A DNA stretch of 64,000 nucleotides from Streptomyces sp. JB150 (GTDB lineage: Bacteria; Actinomycetota; Actinomycetes; Streptomycetales; Streptomycetaceae). Location: NCBI RefSeq assembly GCF_011193355.1, contig NZ_CP049780.1, forward strand, positions 2,394,556 through 2,458,555, in the 5' to 3' direction. Under the pieces are notes generated by a model. The model was not told where the DNA came from. It saw only the letters and a list, made by a program, of their open reading frames with translations, and searched no databases. Of this stretch, positions 17,169 to 24,357 are shown in pieces (position 1 is the first letter of the stretch; the number at the start of each line of letters is the position of its first letter). The position numbers and the translations under genes are program-made.

Positions 17169-17390
17169 TCATGCGGCGGGCAGCCTCCTGCGCAGGGCGT
17201 CGGCGATGTCGGCGAGGTCCCAGAGCGCGAGGGCCTGGCCGCGCGCGGGGTTGGGCTGGTGGCCCGCCGGTCGTACGCCGTGGCGGGACGCCCACGCGCG
17301 GTACTGGCCGGGCTTCATGCCGAGGGAGTAGGCGGCCTGGGCGGTGGTGACGAGGGGCCGGCCGTCCCGGCCGGTGCGCGAGGTGCTCAC
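17169..17390 (-). CDS. Small helix-turn-helix DNA-binding protein
   Basis: 73 residues, GTG start at 17390. LVTTAQAAYSLGMKPGQYRAWASRHGVRP is a clear helix-turn-helix of the MerR/excisionase-like small type (shown here in part: TAQAAYSLGMKPGQYRAWA), followed by a polar link and ALWDLADIADALRRRL. Could be a recombination directionality factor or a regulator of the late/packaging region upstream of which it lies. Confidence 0.7.
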   Translation of the reverse strand: MSTSRTGRDGRPLVTTAQAAYSLGMKPGQYRAWASRHGVRPAGHQPNPARGQALALWDLADIADALRRRLPAA

Positions 17391-17411
17391 GCGTCCAGTG
17401 TGCCGCCTGGT

Positions 17412-17969
17412 CTACTGAACATTGCCCGCGAAGATCGCGGTGCGTTCTCCGAAGTTCGGGCGCACCTCGACCTGGAGGTACGTCTCGTTGCGCGGCAACT
17501 CGCAGCCGAAGGTAGCGGTAAGGGATCGCCCCGGGCGCAGGTGCGTGGAAGGTGCTCCCTCAAGGCCCCGCGCGCTGTCGAAGATCTCGTCACCTTCTCT
17601 GCCTTCCTGGCCGTACTGGCACTGGACCGACATCAGGCTCAGATTGACGTTCTCAGAGCTGCCGTTGGTGACCTTGATGTTGAAGCGCGCGTACGGCGTG
17701 TTCGAGGGGGATGCCGTGTCACTGGAGACGGCCCGCCGGATAGAGGAGAGCGACACCTCGATGTTGTTCTCGTACGTGGCGGTGTCTGTGAATGCGAGCG
17801 CGCTGTCGCCCGGCTCGGTGTCCGGCGGAGACGCAGGCCGATCCCTTGTAGGCGCAGCCGTCACCGTCTCGGTCACCGTGGCAGTGGCCGGTTTCGGTTT
17901 GTCGTCAGCGCAGGCCGCGAGCGCTGCGACTGCGATGATCATTGCCCCGAGGGCGGCGGTAGTGCGCAT
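17412..17969 (-). CDS. Secreted lipoprotein, DUF4352-like (possible moron gene)
   Basis: 185 residues from ATG 17969. Signal peptide MRTTAALGAMIIAVAALAAC with lipobox LAAC places a lipidated Cys at 20; then a Thr/Ala/Pro linker and an Ig-like extracellular domain (YARFNIKVTNGSSENVNL, CQYGQEG, TYLQVEVRPNFG) of the DUF4352/telomeric-repeat-factor type. Surface lipoproteins in prophages often act in superinfection exclusion or lysogenic conversion; here that is inference. Own base composition similar to neighbours. Confidence 0.75.
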   Translation of the reverse strand: MRTTAALGAMIIAVAALAACADDKPKPATATVTETVTAAPTRDRPASPPDTEPGDSALAFTDTATYENNIEVSLSSIRRAVSSDTASPSNTPYARFNIKVTNGSSENVNLSLMSVQCQYGQEGREGDEIFDSARGLEGAPSTHLRPGRSLTATFGCELPRNETYLQVEVRPNFGERTAIFAGNVQ

Positions 17970-18124
17970 GGCCGCTCCCACGATTGACCCGCTGCTTCCA
18001 TGGTGAGTGGGGAGTCGCGGCGCCGCCAGCTGACGCGGGGACCGTTGCGTGCGTCGTGACAAGGCTCCGGCCGGGACGGCCGGCGCACATGCTCCTCACG
18101 CTGCCAGTGTGCCCGCCGTGTGTG

Positions 18125-18355
18125 TCAGCCGTAGTAGGTGTCGGTGTACTCGGGGCCGCCGGGTTCGTCCTCGCACCCTTGGTCGCGATCGGGACTGCCA
18201 CCGTGGCTGATGACGAACATGTAGCCCTGCGGCAGGGTGCAGCCCTTGTCGGTCCAGGAGCCGGCCATGGCGGTCCACACGATGAGCAGCAGAAGGGTGG
18301 CGATGATCTTCTGCTTGCGGGTGGGGCGCCAGGCTCTGGCGGCGGTGTCGGCCAT
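18125..18355 (-). CDS. Small single-pass membrane protein
   Basis: 76 residues from ATG 18355; an ATG at 18364 would add three residues and neither has a strong ribosome site. Basic N-terminus (RAWRPTRKQK), a transmembrane helix (IIATLLLLIVWTAMAGSW), then a short outside part with two Cys (DKGCTLP...DQGCEDE) ending YTDTYYG. Accessory position between the lipoprotein and a rightward small membrane gene suggests lysogen-surface function; unproven. Confidence 0.5.
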   Translation of the reverse strand: MADTAARAWRPTRKQKIIATLLLLIVWTAMAGSWTDKGCTLPQGYMFVISHGGSPDRDQGCEDEPGGPEYTDTYYG

Positions 18356-18678
18356 GGACCGCATTGTGGCGTGGGGCACACACCGCGTGGTGGCGGTGTG
18401 ACGGAGTTGTGACTTGGGCCCATGCCAGTGGCGAGGCACCGATGTGGGCTGGGTGGCCCGGTGCGCGCCTGCGTGGAACTCGGACCAGCACGTCATGCCC
18501 TACCAGAACCATCGGACCGCCCGCCGATTTTCGCGAAACGCCTCCATGTCCGGCCTTCATCCGCTTGGATCAGAGCGACGCCAATGTCAGGACTTCCTCC
18601 GTCCTGTGGGCAGTTGAGCCGTGCCCGCAACGGACCACAAAGTGGCCGGTCCAGGCTCACAGTATGGAGGAAGGCGAC
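18356..18678. other. Divergent intergenic region (non-coding)
   Basis: About 320 bases between two divergent small membrane-protein genes. Several short open frames overlap it but none has a good ribosome site or convincing protein. Presumably holds promoters for both sides; no clear -35/-10 pair was found. Confidence 0.4.
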
Positions 18679-18870
18679 ATGGGTCGTCACCGGTGGCGCC
18701 GCCTGGCGGTGCTCCTCGGGACTCTGGTCGAGCGAGTCAGGCACTGGGCAGCACTCGTACGCGCCGACAAGAACTACGGCCGTGCGAAACGTCTGGCCAA
18801 GTACCTCGTCGGCGTGACGGCGGCCACCGTCATCGGCGAGGTGCTGTCCTGGCTCCTGCACGGCCGGTAG
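18679..18870 (+). CDS. Small rightward membrane-anchored protein
   Basis: 63 residues from ATG 18679 with a good GGAGGAAGG site 5 bases upstream. Very basic start (MGRHRWRRLAVLL), RADKNYGRAKRLAKYL, then a hydrophobic C-terminal segment (VGVTAATVIGEVLSWLL). It runs against the main transcription direction, so it may be expressed in the lysogen. Function unknown. Confidence 0.5.
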   Translation: MGRHRWRRLAVLLGTLVERVRHWAALVRADKNYGRAKRLAKYLVGVTAATVIGEVLSWLLHGR

Positions 18871-19113
18871 CCCCTCGTGGGGGTCCTCTGCATGAGTGAG
18901 CGCGGGGCCCCCACTTCCTTGTCAGGGGGCTGGTCGCCGCAACAAGCCGACGAACCGACCCCACCCTTACGCATCCCGAGAGGCGTGAAGGTGATACCAC
19001 CTTAGCCCCGGACCCAAATTCATGGAGCGTGATTCGGGGATCTGGAAGCAAGCAAAGTTCCGCGATTTGGTTTGCGGACAACTTTCAAAGTTGCGCCCCC
19101 GAAACTTTGCCGA
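18871..19113. other. Intergenic region with CAAAGTT-type palindrome
   Basis: No gene seen. Contains a perfect 7-1-7 palindrome CAACTTTCAAAGTTG at 19079-19093, with related half-sites GCAAAGTT (about 19054) and AAACTTTG (about 19103). The lower GC and repeated motif suggest a regulator-binding site, possibly for the adjacent HTH protein (19114-19515). Confidence 0.5.
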
Positions 19114-19515
19114 TCAATTGTCCGTCTCCGTCCGGTGGTATCCGCGCCTCCTGGCGAGGGCCTGGGTGACGGTGGCGCCGTACCAGCGGTGTGCGCGGCC
19201 GGAGGAGTCGTCGGGGGCGGGCCAGCGGCCCTTGGAGCGGTCGGCGCGGATCGTGGCGGCCGTGATCCCGGTGAGGGCTTCGATCTCCTTCGCGGTGTAG
19301 AGGCGGCGGGGCTCCAGCTCGACGGCGGGCCGCTCGATGTGCTCAGCGATGGCCTTGTCGACGGCGGCGGGGTCGAAGACCAGCTGCCTGCCGCGCCTCC
19401 CGATCGGCTTCGGCCAGGCGGGGTGGCGGGCCCACCCGCTGCGGACGCGGGACTCACTGCGGCCGTGACGGGCGGCGATCTCGGCATACGTCTCGCCGCT
19501 GGGGGTGTCTACCAT
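19114..19515 (-). CDS. DNA-binding protein with two HTH segments
   Basis: 133 residues. First HTH: TYAEIAARHGRSESRVRSGW; second MerR/HTH_17-like: LYTAKEIEALTGITAATIRAD, followed by KGRWPAPDDSS. Lacks effector domain, so likely a phage regulator or excision/architectural factor. Preceded by a long structured non-coding stretch and followed by a palindromic site. Start GTG at 19515 overlaps no gene. Confidence 0.7.
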   Translation of the reverse strand: MVDTPSGETYAEIAARHGRSESRVRSGWARHPAWPKPIGRRGRQLVFDPAAVDKAIAEHIERPAVELEPRRLYTAKEIEALTGITAATIRADRSKGRWPAPDDSSGRAHRWYGATVTQALARRRGYHRTETDN

Positions 19516-19546
19516 GGTGGTGTCCGTCCCTTCGTGGATGGTTGGT

Positions 19547-19611
19547 GACCGGCAGGGGCTTTGCGGCGGGCGCTGTGGCGTCCGTGGGCTTCGGCCCGGC
19601 CCCTGCCGGTC
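19547..19611. other. Long stem-loop, candidate structured RNA
   Basis: GACCGGCAGGGGC (19547-19559) pairs perfectly with GCCCCTGCCGGTC (19599-19611); the 39-base interior holds GGGC-TTCG-GCCC, a UUCG-capped hairpin in the plus orientation. A second perfect hairpin follows at 19624. Non-coding region of 143 bases between two leftward genes. Confidence 0.5.
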
Positions 19612-19623
19612 TCAGGCTTACGG

Positions 19624-19654
19624 GAAGGCCCCCGGCTGGCTGCCGGGGGCCTTC
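19624..19654 (-). terminator. Terminator-like hairpin
   Basis: GAAGGCCCCCGGC and GCCGGGGGCCTTC, 13-bp perfect arms, 5-base loop, 5 bases after the stop of the 127-residue gene. No long T-tract, as is common for Streptomyces terminators. Confidence 0.75.
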
Positions 19655-19658
19655 TCTG

Positions 19659-20042
19659 TCAGTCGTCCGGGTCCTCGCCCAGGAGCAGGTCTTCCACGGC
19701 GTGGAGGCCGTCGTGGGCGGTGACGATGTTCAGCCGGATCTCCAGGGCCACGATGCCTTCGCGGGTGTCCATGTACCGGGAGAAGAGGTGGGAGGCGGAG
19801 AGCCAGTGGAGGCCTGCCCCCCAGATCCCGGACTGGACGAGTTCGTCGACCGGCTCGTCGTTGATGACCTCGACGAGTCGGGTGACCGCTTCGTTCATCT
19901 CCGTTCCCCGGAGGGTGTTCCCGTCGAAGTCCGGGAGCTGGATGGGGATGGGGAGCAGTCCGCACACCCGGTGGAGCAGGGTGTAGACCGCGAGGAGCAT
20001 GTTCCCGAGGAGCTGGGTCTCCCGCTCGAACTCGTCAGACAT
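19659..20042 (-). CDS. Hypothetical acidic helical protein
   Basis: 127 residues from ATG 20042 (GAGAGGA site upstream). Helical pattern: ETQLLGNMLLAVYTLLHRVC, NEAVTRLVEVINDEPVDELV, IVALEIRLNIVTAHDGLHAVEDLL. No family recognised. Monocistronic: its own sigma70-like promoter (20117-20146) and a strong terminator enclose it, suggesting independent expression, maybe in the lysogen. Confidence 0.6.
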   Translation of the reverse strand: MSDEFERETQLLGNMLLAVYTLLHRVCGLLPIPIQLPDFDGNTLRGTEMNEAVTRLVEVINDEPVDELVQSGIWGAGLHWLSASHLFSRYMDTREGIVALEIRLNIVTAHDGLHAVEDLLLGEDPDD

Positions 20043-20116
20043 GTTGTCCGTCCTCTCTTGAGTTGTGGTGGTTGGTGAAGGTCTTCGGGTTTGCGGCCCT
20101 CGTTCCTTCTGTCTCT

Positions 20117-20146
20117 ATTATGGACCCGAGATGCATCGCTTTGCAA
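20117..20146 (-). promoter_or_regulatory. Sigma70-type promoter for the 127-residue gene
   Basis: Minus strand -35 TTGCAA (20146-20141), 18-base spacer, -10 CATAAT (20122-20117). Both hexamers are close to consensus and the spot is an AT-richer island between a terminator and the gene start at 20042. Confidence 0.65.
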
Positions 20147-20158
20147 CACTTCTGGGGG

Positions 20159-20197
20159 AGAAAAACGGCCCCAACTCTGTGCTGAGCCGGGGCCGTT
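20159..20197 (-). terminator. Rho-independent terminator
   Basis: Minus strand AACGGCCCC and GGGGCCGTT arms with a 16-base loop, followed by TTTTTCTCCC. Ends the transcript of the 72-residue gene (stop 20203). One of the few classic T-tailed terminators of the prophage. Confidence 0.8.
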
Positions 20198-20202
20198 GGC
20201 GA

Positions 20203-20421
20203 TCAGGCTCGCTGCCAGCCCGACAGCCGGTCGTCCTCTCCGACGTCGGCGGTCAGCCGCATGCCGGGCAGGTCGCTCACCGGCACGCCGACCGCGGCCG
20301 CGATGTCCGCGGCCGGGTACCGCGCCGGCTCACCACGCTCGGCCGGCGGGACATCGGCGACGATCTCGGCCTGGTCGCCGAACAGCAGCAGGACGCGGAC
20401 AGTGACTCGCTCAGTGGTCAT
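20203..20421 (-). CDS. Small hypothetical protein
   Basis: 72 residues from ATG 20421: MTTERVTVRVLLLFGDQAEI, PAADIAAAVGVPVSDLPGM, ending GWQRA. Compact alpha/beta look, common type of small actinophage protein of unknown function. Located 35 bases after the pentapeptide gene and closed by a terminator. Confidence 0.55.
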   Translation of the reverse strand: MTTERVTVRVLLLFGDQAEIVADVPPAERGEPARYPAADIAAAVGVPVSDLPGMRLTADVGEDDRLSGWQRA

Positions 20422-20456
20422 GGGGTCATTCTTTCGTGCGGGATCGCGGCAGGCGA

Positions 20457-22529
20457 TCAGCGTTTGATACGGCTTCGGACTGCGAGCACCGCCAGGGCCA
20501 GGAGCGTGGGCTCCACGAAGCGGGAGGTCATCTCGATGTAGGTGCCGGCGGTGGTCAAGTCCTGTCCGCTGGAGCGGAACACCACCGAGTTGAGAGTGAC
20601 GTTGAGGGCCTTCTCGAAGCGCTCGCTGGTGAACCTGTTCCCGGTGGGGTTCTCCGGTTCCGTCTTGTCGATCTCGAAGGTGACCTTGCCGCCGCCGGGC
20701 GGCACGGTGCCGGTCGCCTCCTGCTTCGGATCCTCCTTCGGCAGACCGAAGCTCATCAGCAGCACGATGGTGATCAGCATGGCGGCGGCGAGCCAGCCCA
20801 GGGCCCGCAGGGCGCGCAGGCCGTAGCCGGAGAGCATCCAGTAAGCGTGCAGCAGTCCGCGTTCGGCGCGGGAGGTGGTGGTGCGGTCGTGGCGGCGCAT
20901 CTCCATCTCGCCGTAGTAGAAGTCCGCCGCCCCTGGCTCATTCTTGCCGTCCTCGAACGCCTTGCGCAGCGCCCGGTACACCGGCGCCAGCTGCGCTGGC
21001 CCGGCGCGCCCGGCGCCGAGCACCGCCACATTCCAGCCCCGGGCCGCCGGCTGGCTCGCGCGCCAGTGATGTTCCTCAGCGAGGGTGCGGCGTGGGGTGA
21101 ACCGTGCCGGGCGCCCGCGTCGCCAGTGTGTGCCGGGCGGGACCGTGTCGAAGGAACAGTCGCCCTCCAGCCGCACCTGGTCCAGGTGTACCGTCCCGGT
21201 GAACAGGCACTCCGACAGGTCGACGTCGGCGAGGACCAGATGCGCCGCATCCACCCCGCGCAGCGAAGCTATCCGCACCGCGGCGTCAGCCGCATGGGCG
21301 AGGGCCCGTTCATCCAGATGCTCCCCGGTGGAGAGTACGAAGGGGTCGGTCTCCGCGGCGATGGTGAGGGGATACTCGAAGACCGCGTGGGCGAAGTCCA
21401 CGCTGGTATAGCGCAGCCGCACCTCGGCCGTGGACAACCAGCGGGCCCGTCGGCACTCCAGTCGGCGCGCAGCGAACGAGAGGGTCGCCGGCCCGTTGAA
21501 CACCGCCCCGGACAATGACACCTGCCCACCGCATAGTAGCGGCCCGAGACTGACCCACCGCTCGAAAACCGCCGACTTGAACCAAGCGCTGCCCTTGATG
21601 GTTGCCGACTCGAACCAGGCGCTGCCTTGGAAGGTCGAATTGCTGAACCAGGCGCTGCCCTGGATGGTCGCCGATTCGAACCCGGCGTGGTCCTGGAAGG
21701 TCGCCGACCCGAACCGGGCGTCGCTCTCGAAGGTCGCCGACCCAAACCACGCGATGCTCTGGAAGGTCGCCGAATCGAACCAGGCGATGCCCTGGAAGGT
21801 CGCCAACCTGAACAAGGCCATGTCCTGGAAGGTCGCCGAGCCGAACCCGGCGTGGTCCTGGAAGGCCGCCGACCTGAACGAGACGTGGCTCTGGAAGGTC
21901 ACCGACCTGAACGAGGCGCTGCCCTGGAAGGTCGCTGAATCAAACCCGGCGTGGGTCTGGAAGGTCGAATCCCTGAACGAGGCACTGCCCTGGAAGGTCG
22001 CCGACACGAACCCGGCGTGGGCCTGGAAGGTCGAATCCCCAAACCAGGCGCTGCCCTGGAAGGTCGCCGAATCGAACAGGGCGCTGCCCTCGAAGGTCGC
22101 CGACCCGAACAGGGCGTCGCCCTCGAAGATCGCCGACCTGAACAAGGCGATGTCCCGGAAGGTCGCCGATTCGAACCAGGCGGTGCCAAGGCGTCCGTGT
22201 CCGGTGGCGGGGTCGCGGAGGGCGTTGAGCAGGGCGTTGAGCAGGGGTTCGGTGAAGGGGGTGCCGCGGTGGTCGATGTCGCGGCCGGGGGTCAGGCTGG
22301 CCAGGTAGGCGTCGCGGTCGGCGTCGGCCAGGTGGGCGAGGCATACGTTGTGTCCCGGAACGTGGACGCCGCGGCAGCCGACGGGGTCCTCCGGGGTGGT
22401 GCCGTAGCCACAGTGCGGCCAGTCAGGCGCACTGGGGCTCGACGGTGGCGACGGTGTCATCTGAGGCGGCTCCACGTATCGCGTGTCCTGACTTGGCCGA
22501 TGCATCTTGGACAGACGACGGAGCGTCAT
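20457..22529 (-). CDS. Membrane pentapeptide-repeat protein
   Basis: 690 residues from ATG 22529; ATGs at 22503 and 22460 (the last with GGAG nine bases upstream) are alternatives. N-terminus has a Cys-rich segment (WPHCGYGTTP, VGCRGVH, NVCLAHLADADRDAYL). Residues about 110-335 are some 40 pentapeptide repeats of the xxFxx type (SATFQ GSAWF DSATF), forming a right-handed beta helix. A second repeat-like part (LADVDLSECLFTGTVHLDQV) follows, then a transmembrane helix (ALGWLAAAMLITIVLLMSF), an outside segment of about 75 residues, and a final hydrophobic helix. No enzyme domain seen. In an accessory prophage position; a defence or exclusion role is possible but unproven. Confidence 0.85.
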   Translation of the reverse strand: MTLRRLSKMHRPSQDTRYVEPPQMTPSPPSSPSAPDWPHCGYGTTPEDPVGCRGVHVPGHNVCLAHLADADRDAYLASLTPGRDIDHRGTPFTEPLLNALLNALRDPATGHGRLGTAWFESATFRDIALFRSAIFEGDALFGSATFEGSALFDSATFQGSAWFGDSTFQAHAGFVSATFQGSASFRDSTFQTHAGFDSATFQGSASFRSVTFQSHVSFRSAAFQDHAGFGSATFQDMALFRLATFQGIAWFDSATFQSIAWFGSATFESDARFGSATFQDHAGFESATIQGSAWFSNSTFQGSAWFESATIKGSAWFKSAVFERWVSLGPLLCGGQVSLSGAVFNGPATLSFAARRLECRRARWLSTAEVRLRYTSVDFAHAVFEYPLTIAAETDPFVLSTGEHLDERALAHAADAAVRIASLRGVDAAHLVLADVDLSECLFTGTVHLDQVRLEGDCSFDTVPPGTHWRRGRPARFTPRRTLAEEHHWRASQPAARGWNVAVLGAGRAGPAQLAPVYRALRKAFEDGKNEPGAADFYYGEMEMRRHDRTTTSRAERGLLHAYWMLSGYGLRALRALGWLAAAMLITIVLLMSFGLPKEDPKQEATGTVPPGGGKVTFEIDKTEPENPTGNRFTSERFEKALNVTLNSVVFRSSGQDLTTAGTYIEMTSRFVEPTLLALAVLAVRSRIKR
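21540..22190 (-). repeat. Pentapeptide-coding tandem DNA repeats
   Basis: Degenerate 30-bp direct repeats, recognisable on the plus strand as recurring CTGGAAGGTCGCCGA..GAACC. They encode two pentapeptides per unit. The high identity between units suggests recent expansion by recombination. Confidence 0.8.
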
Positions 22530-22560
22530 CCGTGGTTGCAGCTAGTGCCGCACGGGCGGC

Positions 22561-22950
22561 TCACAGGGAGCCCACCCGACGATAGTGCTGCGTCTCAACG
22601 ATGGTGTCGGCCGTGGCTCGGATGGCGGCGCGGGCGGCGGCCACGTTCTCCTGGGGCGTGTCGGGACGGGCGCGGGTGGCGCGCAGTACGGCGAGTGCCT
22701 GGCGCAGCGGCTCGTCCAGCACGAGGACCAGGCGGTCGCCGTCTGGCGCATCATCCGGCGCGGTGGCGGCCGGTTCTGGCGCGGCCTGGCTGTCTTCGTG
22801 GCGGATCGCTTCGAGGTCGCGCCGCACCGTGTCCTTGCCCACCCCGATCTCAGCTGCGATCTTCCTGGCGCTCAGGTTCGGGTCCCGCTCGATGAGCTGG
22901 CGCACGACAGCCTGGCGCGCAGCGACCGTGAGGGCGGTCGGCCGGCTCAC
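22561..22950 (-). CDS. HTH DNA-binding protein
   Basis: 129 residues. N-terminal helix-turn-helix: AARQAVVRQLIERDPNLSARKIAAEIGVGKDTVRRDL (core NLSARKIAAEIGVGKDTVR), as in replication/ParB-like or DeoR-type winged helices. C-terminal helix LVLDEPLRQALAVLRATR and ENVAAARAAIRATADTI. Overlaps the downstream-neighbour start by 4 bases (ATGA at 22947). Probable phage regulator or partition-type accessory protein. Confidence 0.65.
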   Translation of the reverse strand: MSRPTALTVAARQAVVRQLIERDPNLSARKIAAEIGVGKDTVRRDLEAIRHEDSQAAPEPAATAPDDAPDGDRLVLVLDEPLRQALAVLRATRARPDTPQENVAAARAAIRATADTIVETQHYRRVGSL

Positions 22951-23183
22951 GTCCCCTTCCCCTCGTTGTCGCCGGTGGCGTGCGTCGGCGCACCGGTGTC
23001 CTGTTCTCCCTGAGCCCGGTGGGCGTCGCGCGCGTCGCAGGGCTCGGTGAGCTGGGCCAGCAGCAGAGGGAGCGCCTGAAGATCGCCGACCTGTCTGGCG
23101 TAGTCGATGGCGTCGTTGATCTGCTTCCGCTCGTCGTCGGTGACCCAGTGGGCAATAACGTGGTGGCAGGTCGTGTCGGACAT
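22947..23183 (-). CDS. Small hypothetical protein
   Basis: 78 residues: MSDTTCHHVIAHWVTDDERK, a helix INDAIDYARQVGDLQALPLLLAQL, then a polar end rich in Gly/Asp/Thr. Translationally coupled to the following HTH gene. No family recognised. Confidence 0.55.
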   Translation of the reverse strand: MSDTTCHHVIAHWVTDDERKQINDAIDYARQVGDLQALPLLLAQLTEPCDARDAHRAQGEQDTGAPTHATGDNEGKGT

Positions 23184-23188
23184 GGTGG

Positions 23189-23563
23189 TCAGTCCTCGAA
23201 TCCGGGCAGGCCGCGGATGTCCAGGCTCATCGGCCCGGTCACGGCGTGCAGGTGGGCGATGGCCTCGGCCAGGAGTTCAGCGGCCTGCACAGCGGTGTTG
23301 AGGGCGGTGCGCAGGTGCTGCACAGCGTGAGCCGGGTCGCCCCCGCCGTCGATGAGGAGCCGGCCCCCCTCGTGCGTGAGGGTCACGGGGCCGGCGGTCT
23401 GCTCGATGGCCTGGGGCAGCATGCGGGCGAGGTGGCCGAGCTGGCCGATCGCCTGGTAGGCGTGGCCGGGGTACTGCCAGTCCTCGCCGGCGGTGATCGT
23501 GGCGTGGTTGAAGGCGCGCACGAGGCCAGTGGCCTCGGACAGGTGCTGGTCGGGCGTCGTCAT
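23189..23563 (-). CDS. Hypothetical protein, helical
   Basis: 124 residues from ATG 23563 (GGAG six bases upstream; longer open frame rejected). TGLVRAFNHATITAGEDW, YQAIGQLGHLARMLPQAIEQT, a beta hairpin VTLTHEGGRLLIDGGGD, and helices HLRTALNTAVQAAELLAEAI. Resembles small actinomycete proteins of plasmid/phage origin; function unknown. Confidence 0.6.
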   Translation of the reverse strand: MTTPDQHLSEATGLVRAFNHATITAGEDWQYPGHAYQAIGQLGHLARMLPQAIEQTAGPVTLTHEGGRLLIDGGGDPAHAVQHLRTALNTAVQAAELLAEAIAHLHAVTGPMSLDIRGLPGFED

Positions 23564-23655
23564 GGTGGGCTCCGGTGGGTGGGGCCCGGCGGCGGGAAGC
23601 GAGTCGGTGCGCCGTGGCGCGGGTCGCGTGTCCGGCCGCCGGGCGGTCTGGGGGG

Positions 23656-24147
23656 TCAGTGGACGCGGAATCCGCCGTGGTGCTGTGCGCGCTCCAGGTA
23701 GGCGATCCACTGGAGCCAGTAGTCGAGTTCGCCCTGGAGAAGCGCCTTGACCTCTTCGCCGCTGTGAGTGCGGTAGGACTCCAGGGCGGCGGCGATCTCC
23801 TCCGGGGTGACCAGCCAGCCGTCGTTCGAGCCGAACTTGTGCAGCGCGATACCGAACGGCGGGTCGGGGTGCCAGGCAAGGTGCGCGTCAACCGTCTTGG
23901 CGTAGGCGACGGCCTCCGGCTTGACCGGCCGGTCGCCCTCGTAGTCCTCGGGGTACCGGACGGCCGACACGTCCTCCCAGTCGACGTCGTCCGGCTTCTC
24001 CGGCCACGGGGCGAGCGTGTAGTCGCTGGTGACCATCCCGAGCTGCTCCATGATCCCGGCGTAGCGGGACATGCCCCAGATGTTCAGCCGGAAGTAGCCG
24101 CTGTCGTCGCCTTCCGGGACGTCCTTGATGTACATGTCGTAGCCCAC
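23656..24147 (-). CDS. Hypothetical protein (phage/actinomycete type)
   Basis: 163 residues from a GTG at 24147 with GGAG seven bases upstream; a longer open frame runs into the tRNA gene and is rejected. MGYDMYIKDVPEGDDSGYFR-type opening, LNIWGMSRYAGIMEQLGM, HPDPPFGIALHKFGSNDGW and LQGELDYWLQWIAYLERA. The start pattern is shared by many actinomycete phage and genomic-island proteins of unknown role. Ends 30 bases downstream of the tRNA. Confidence 0.65.
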   Translation of the reverse strand: MGYDMYIKDVPEGDDSGYFRLNIWGMSRYAGIMEQLGMVTSDYTLAPWPEKPDDVDWEDVSAVRYPEDYEGDRPVKPEAVAYAKTVDAHLAWHPDPPFGIALHKFGSNDGWLVTPEEIAAALESYRTHSGEEVKALLQGELDYWLQWIAYLERAQHHGGFRVH

Positions 24148-24176
24148 TGCGGGCTCCTTCGATCGGTGCTTGGGAG

Positions 24177-24249
24177 TCGCAGCGGCGGGACTCGAACCCG
24201 CGACCCAGGACTTATAAGATCCGCGCTCTGCCAACTGAGCTACGCTGCG
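24177..24249 (-). tRNA. tRNA-Ile (anticodon UAU)
   Basis: 73 bases without CCA. Acceptor CGCAGCG/CGCTGCG is a perfect 7-bp stem; D-stem GCTC/GAGC; T-arm GCGGG-TTCGAGT-CCCGC; discriminator A. The anticodon loop CTTATAA gives anticodon TAT at 34-36 with U33 and A37; the arm has one mismatch (27:43) and a G-T pair. It would read the rare codon AUA without lysidine modification. Phage-borne between a hypothetical gene and DUF932. Confidence 0.8.
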
Positions 24250-24266
24250 TCGATCTTGAGTTGTGT

Positions 24267-24350
24267 GGGCCGCGCCCCGCCGGGCAGGGGGGGAGAGCGG
24301 GGCGCGGCCCTGGGAGGGCGGCCGGGCCGGGGGAAGGGAGCCCGGCCGCC
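24267..24350 (-). terminator. Two strong hairpins after the DUF932 gene
   Basis: GGCGGCCGGGC/GCCCGGCCGCC (24317-24350, 12-base loop) directly follows the DUF932 stop at 24358, then GGGCCGCGCCCCGC/GCGGGGCGCGGCCC (24267-24310, 16-base loop). Both perfect. They separate DUF932 from the tRNA transcript or act as processing signals. Confidence 0.75.
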
Positions 24351-24357
24351 GGTCTGG

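Noticed and set aside
21540..22190. Regular ~30-bp direct repeats that could suggest a CRISPR array
   Set aside because: The repeats keep an open reading frame of pentapeptide units, there are no unique spacers, and no cas genes are nearby.
24148..24234. Longer reading frame for the 163-residue protein running through the tRNA gene
   Set aside because: The segment is the tRNA itself; GTG 24147 has a good GGAG site.
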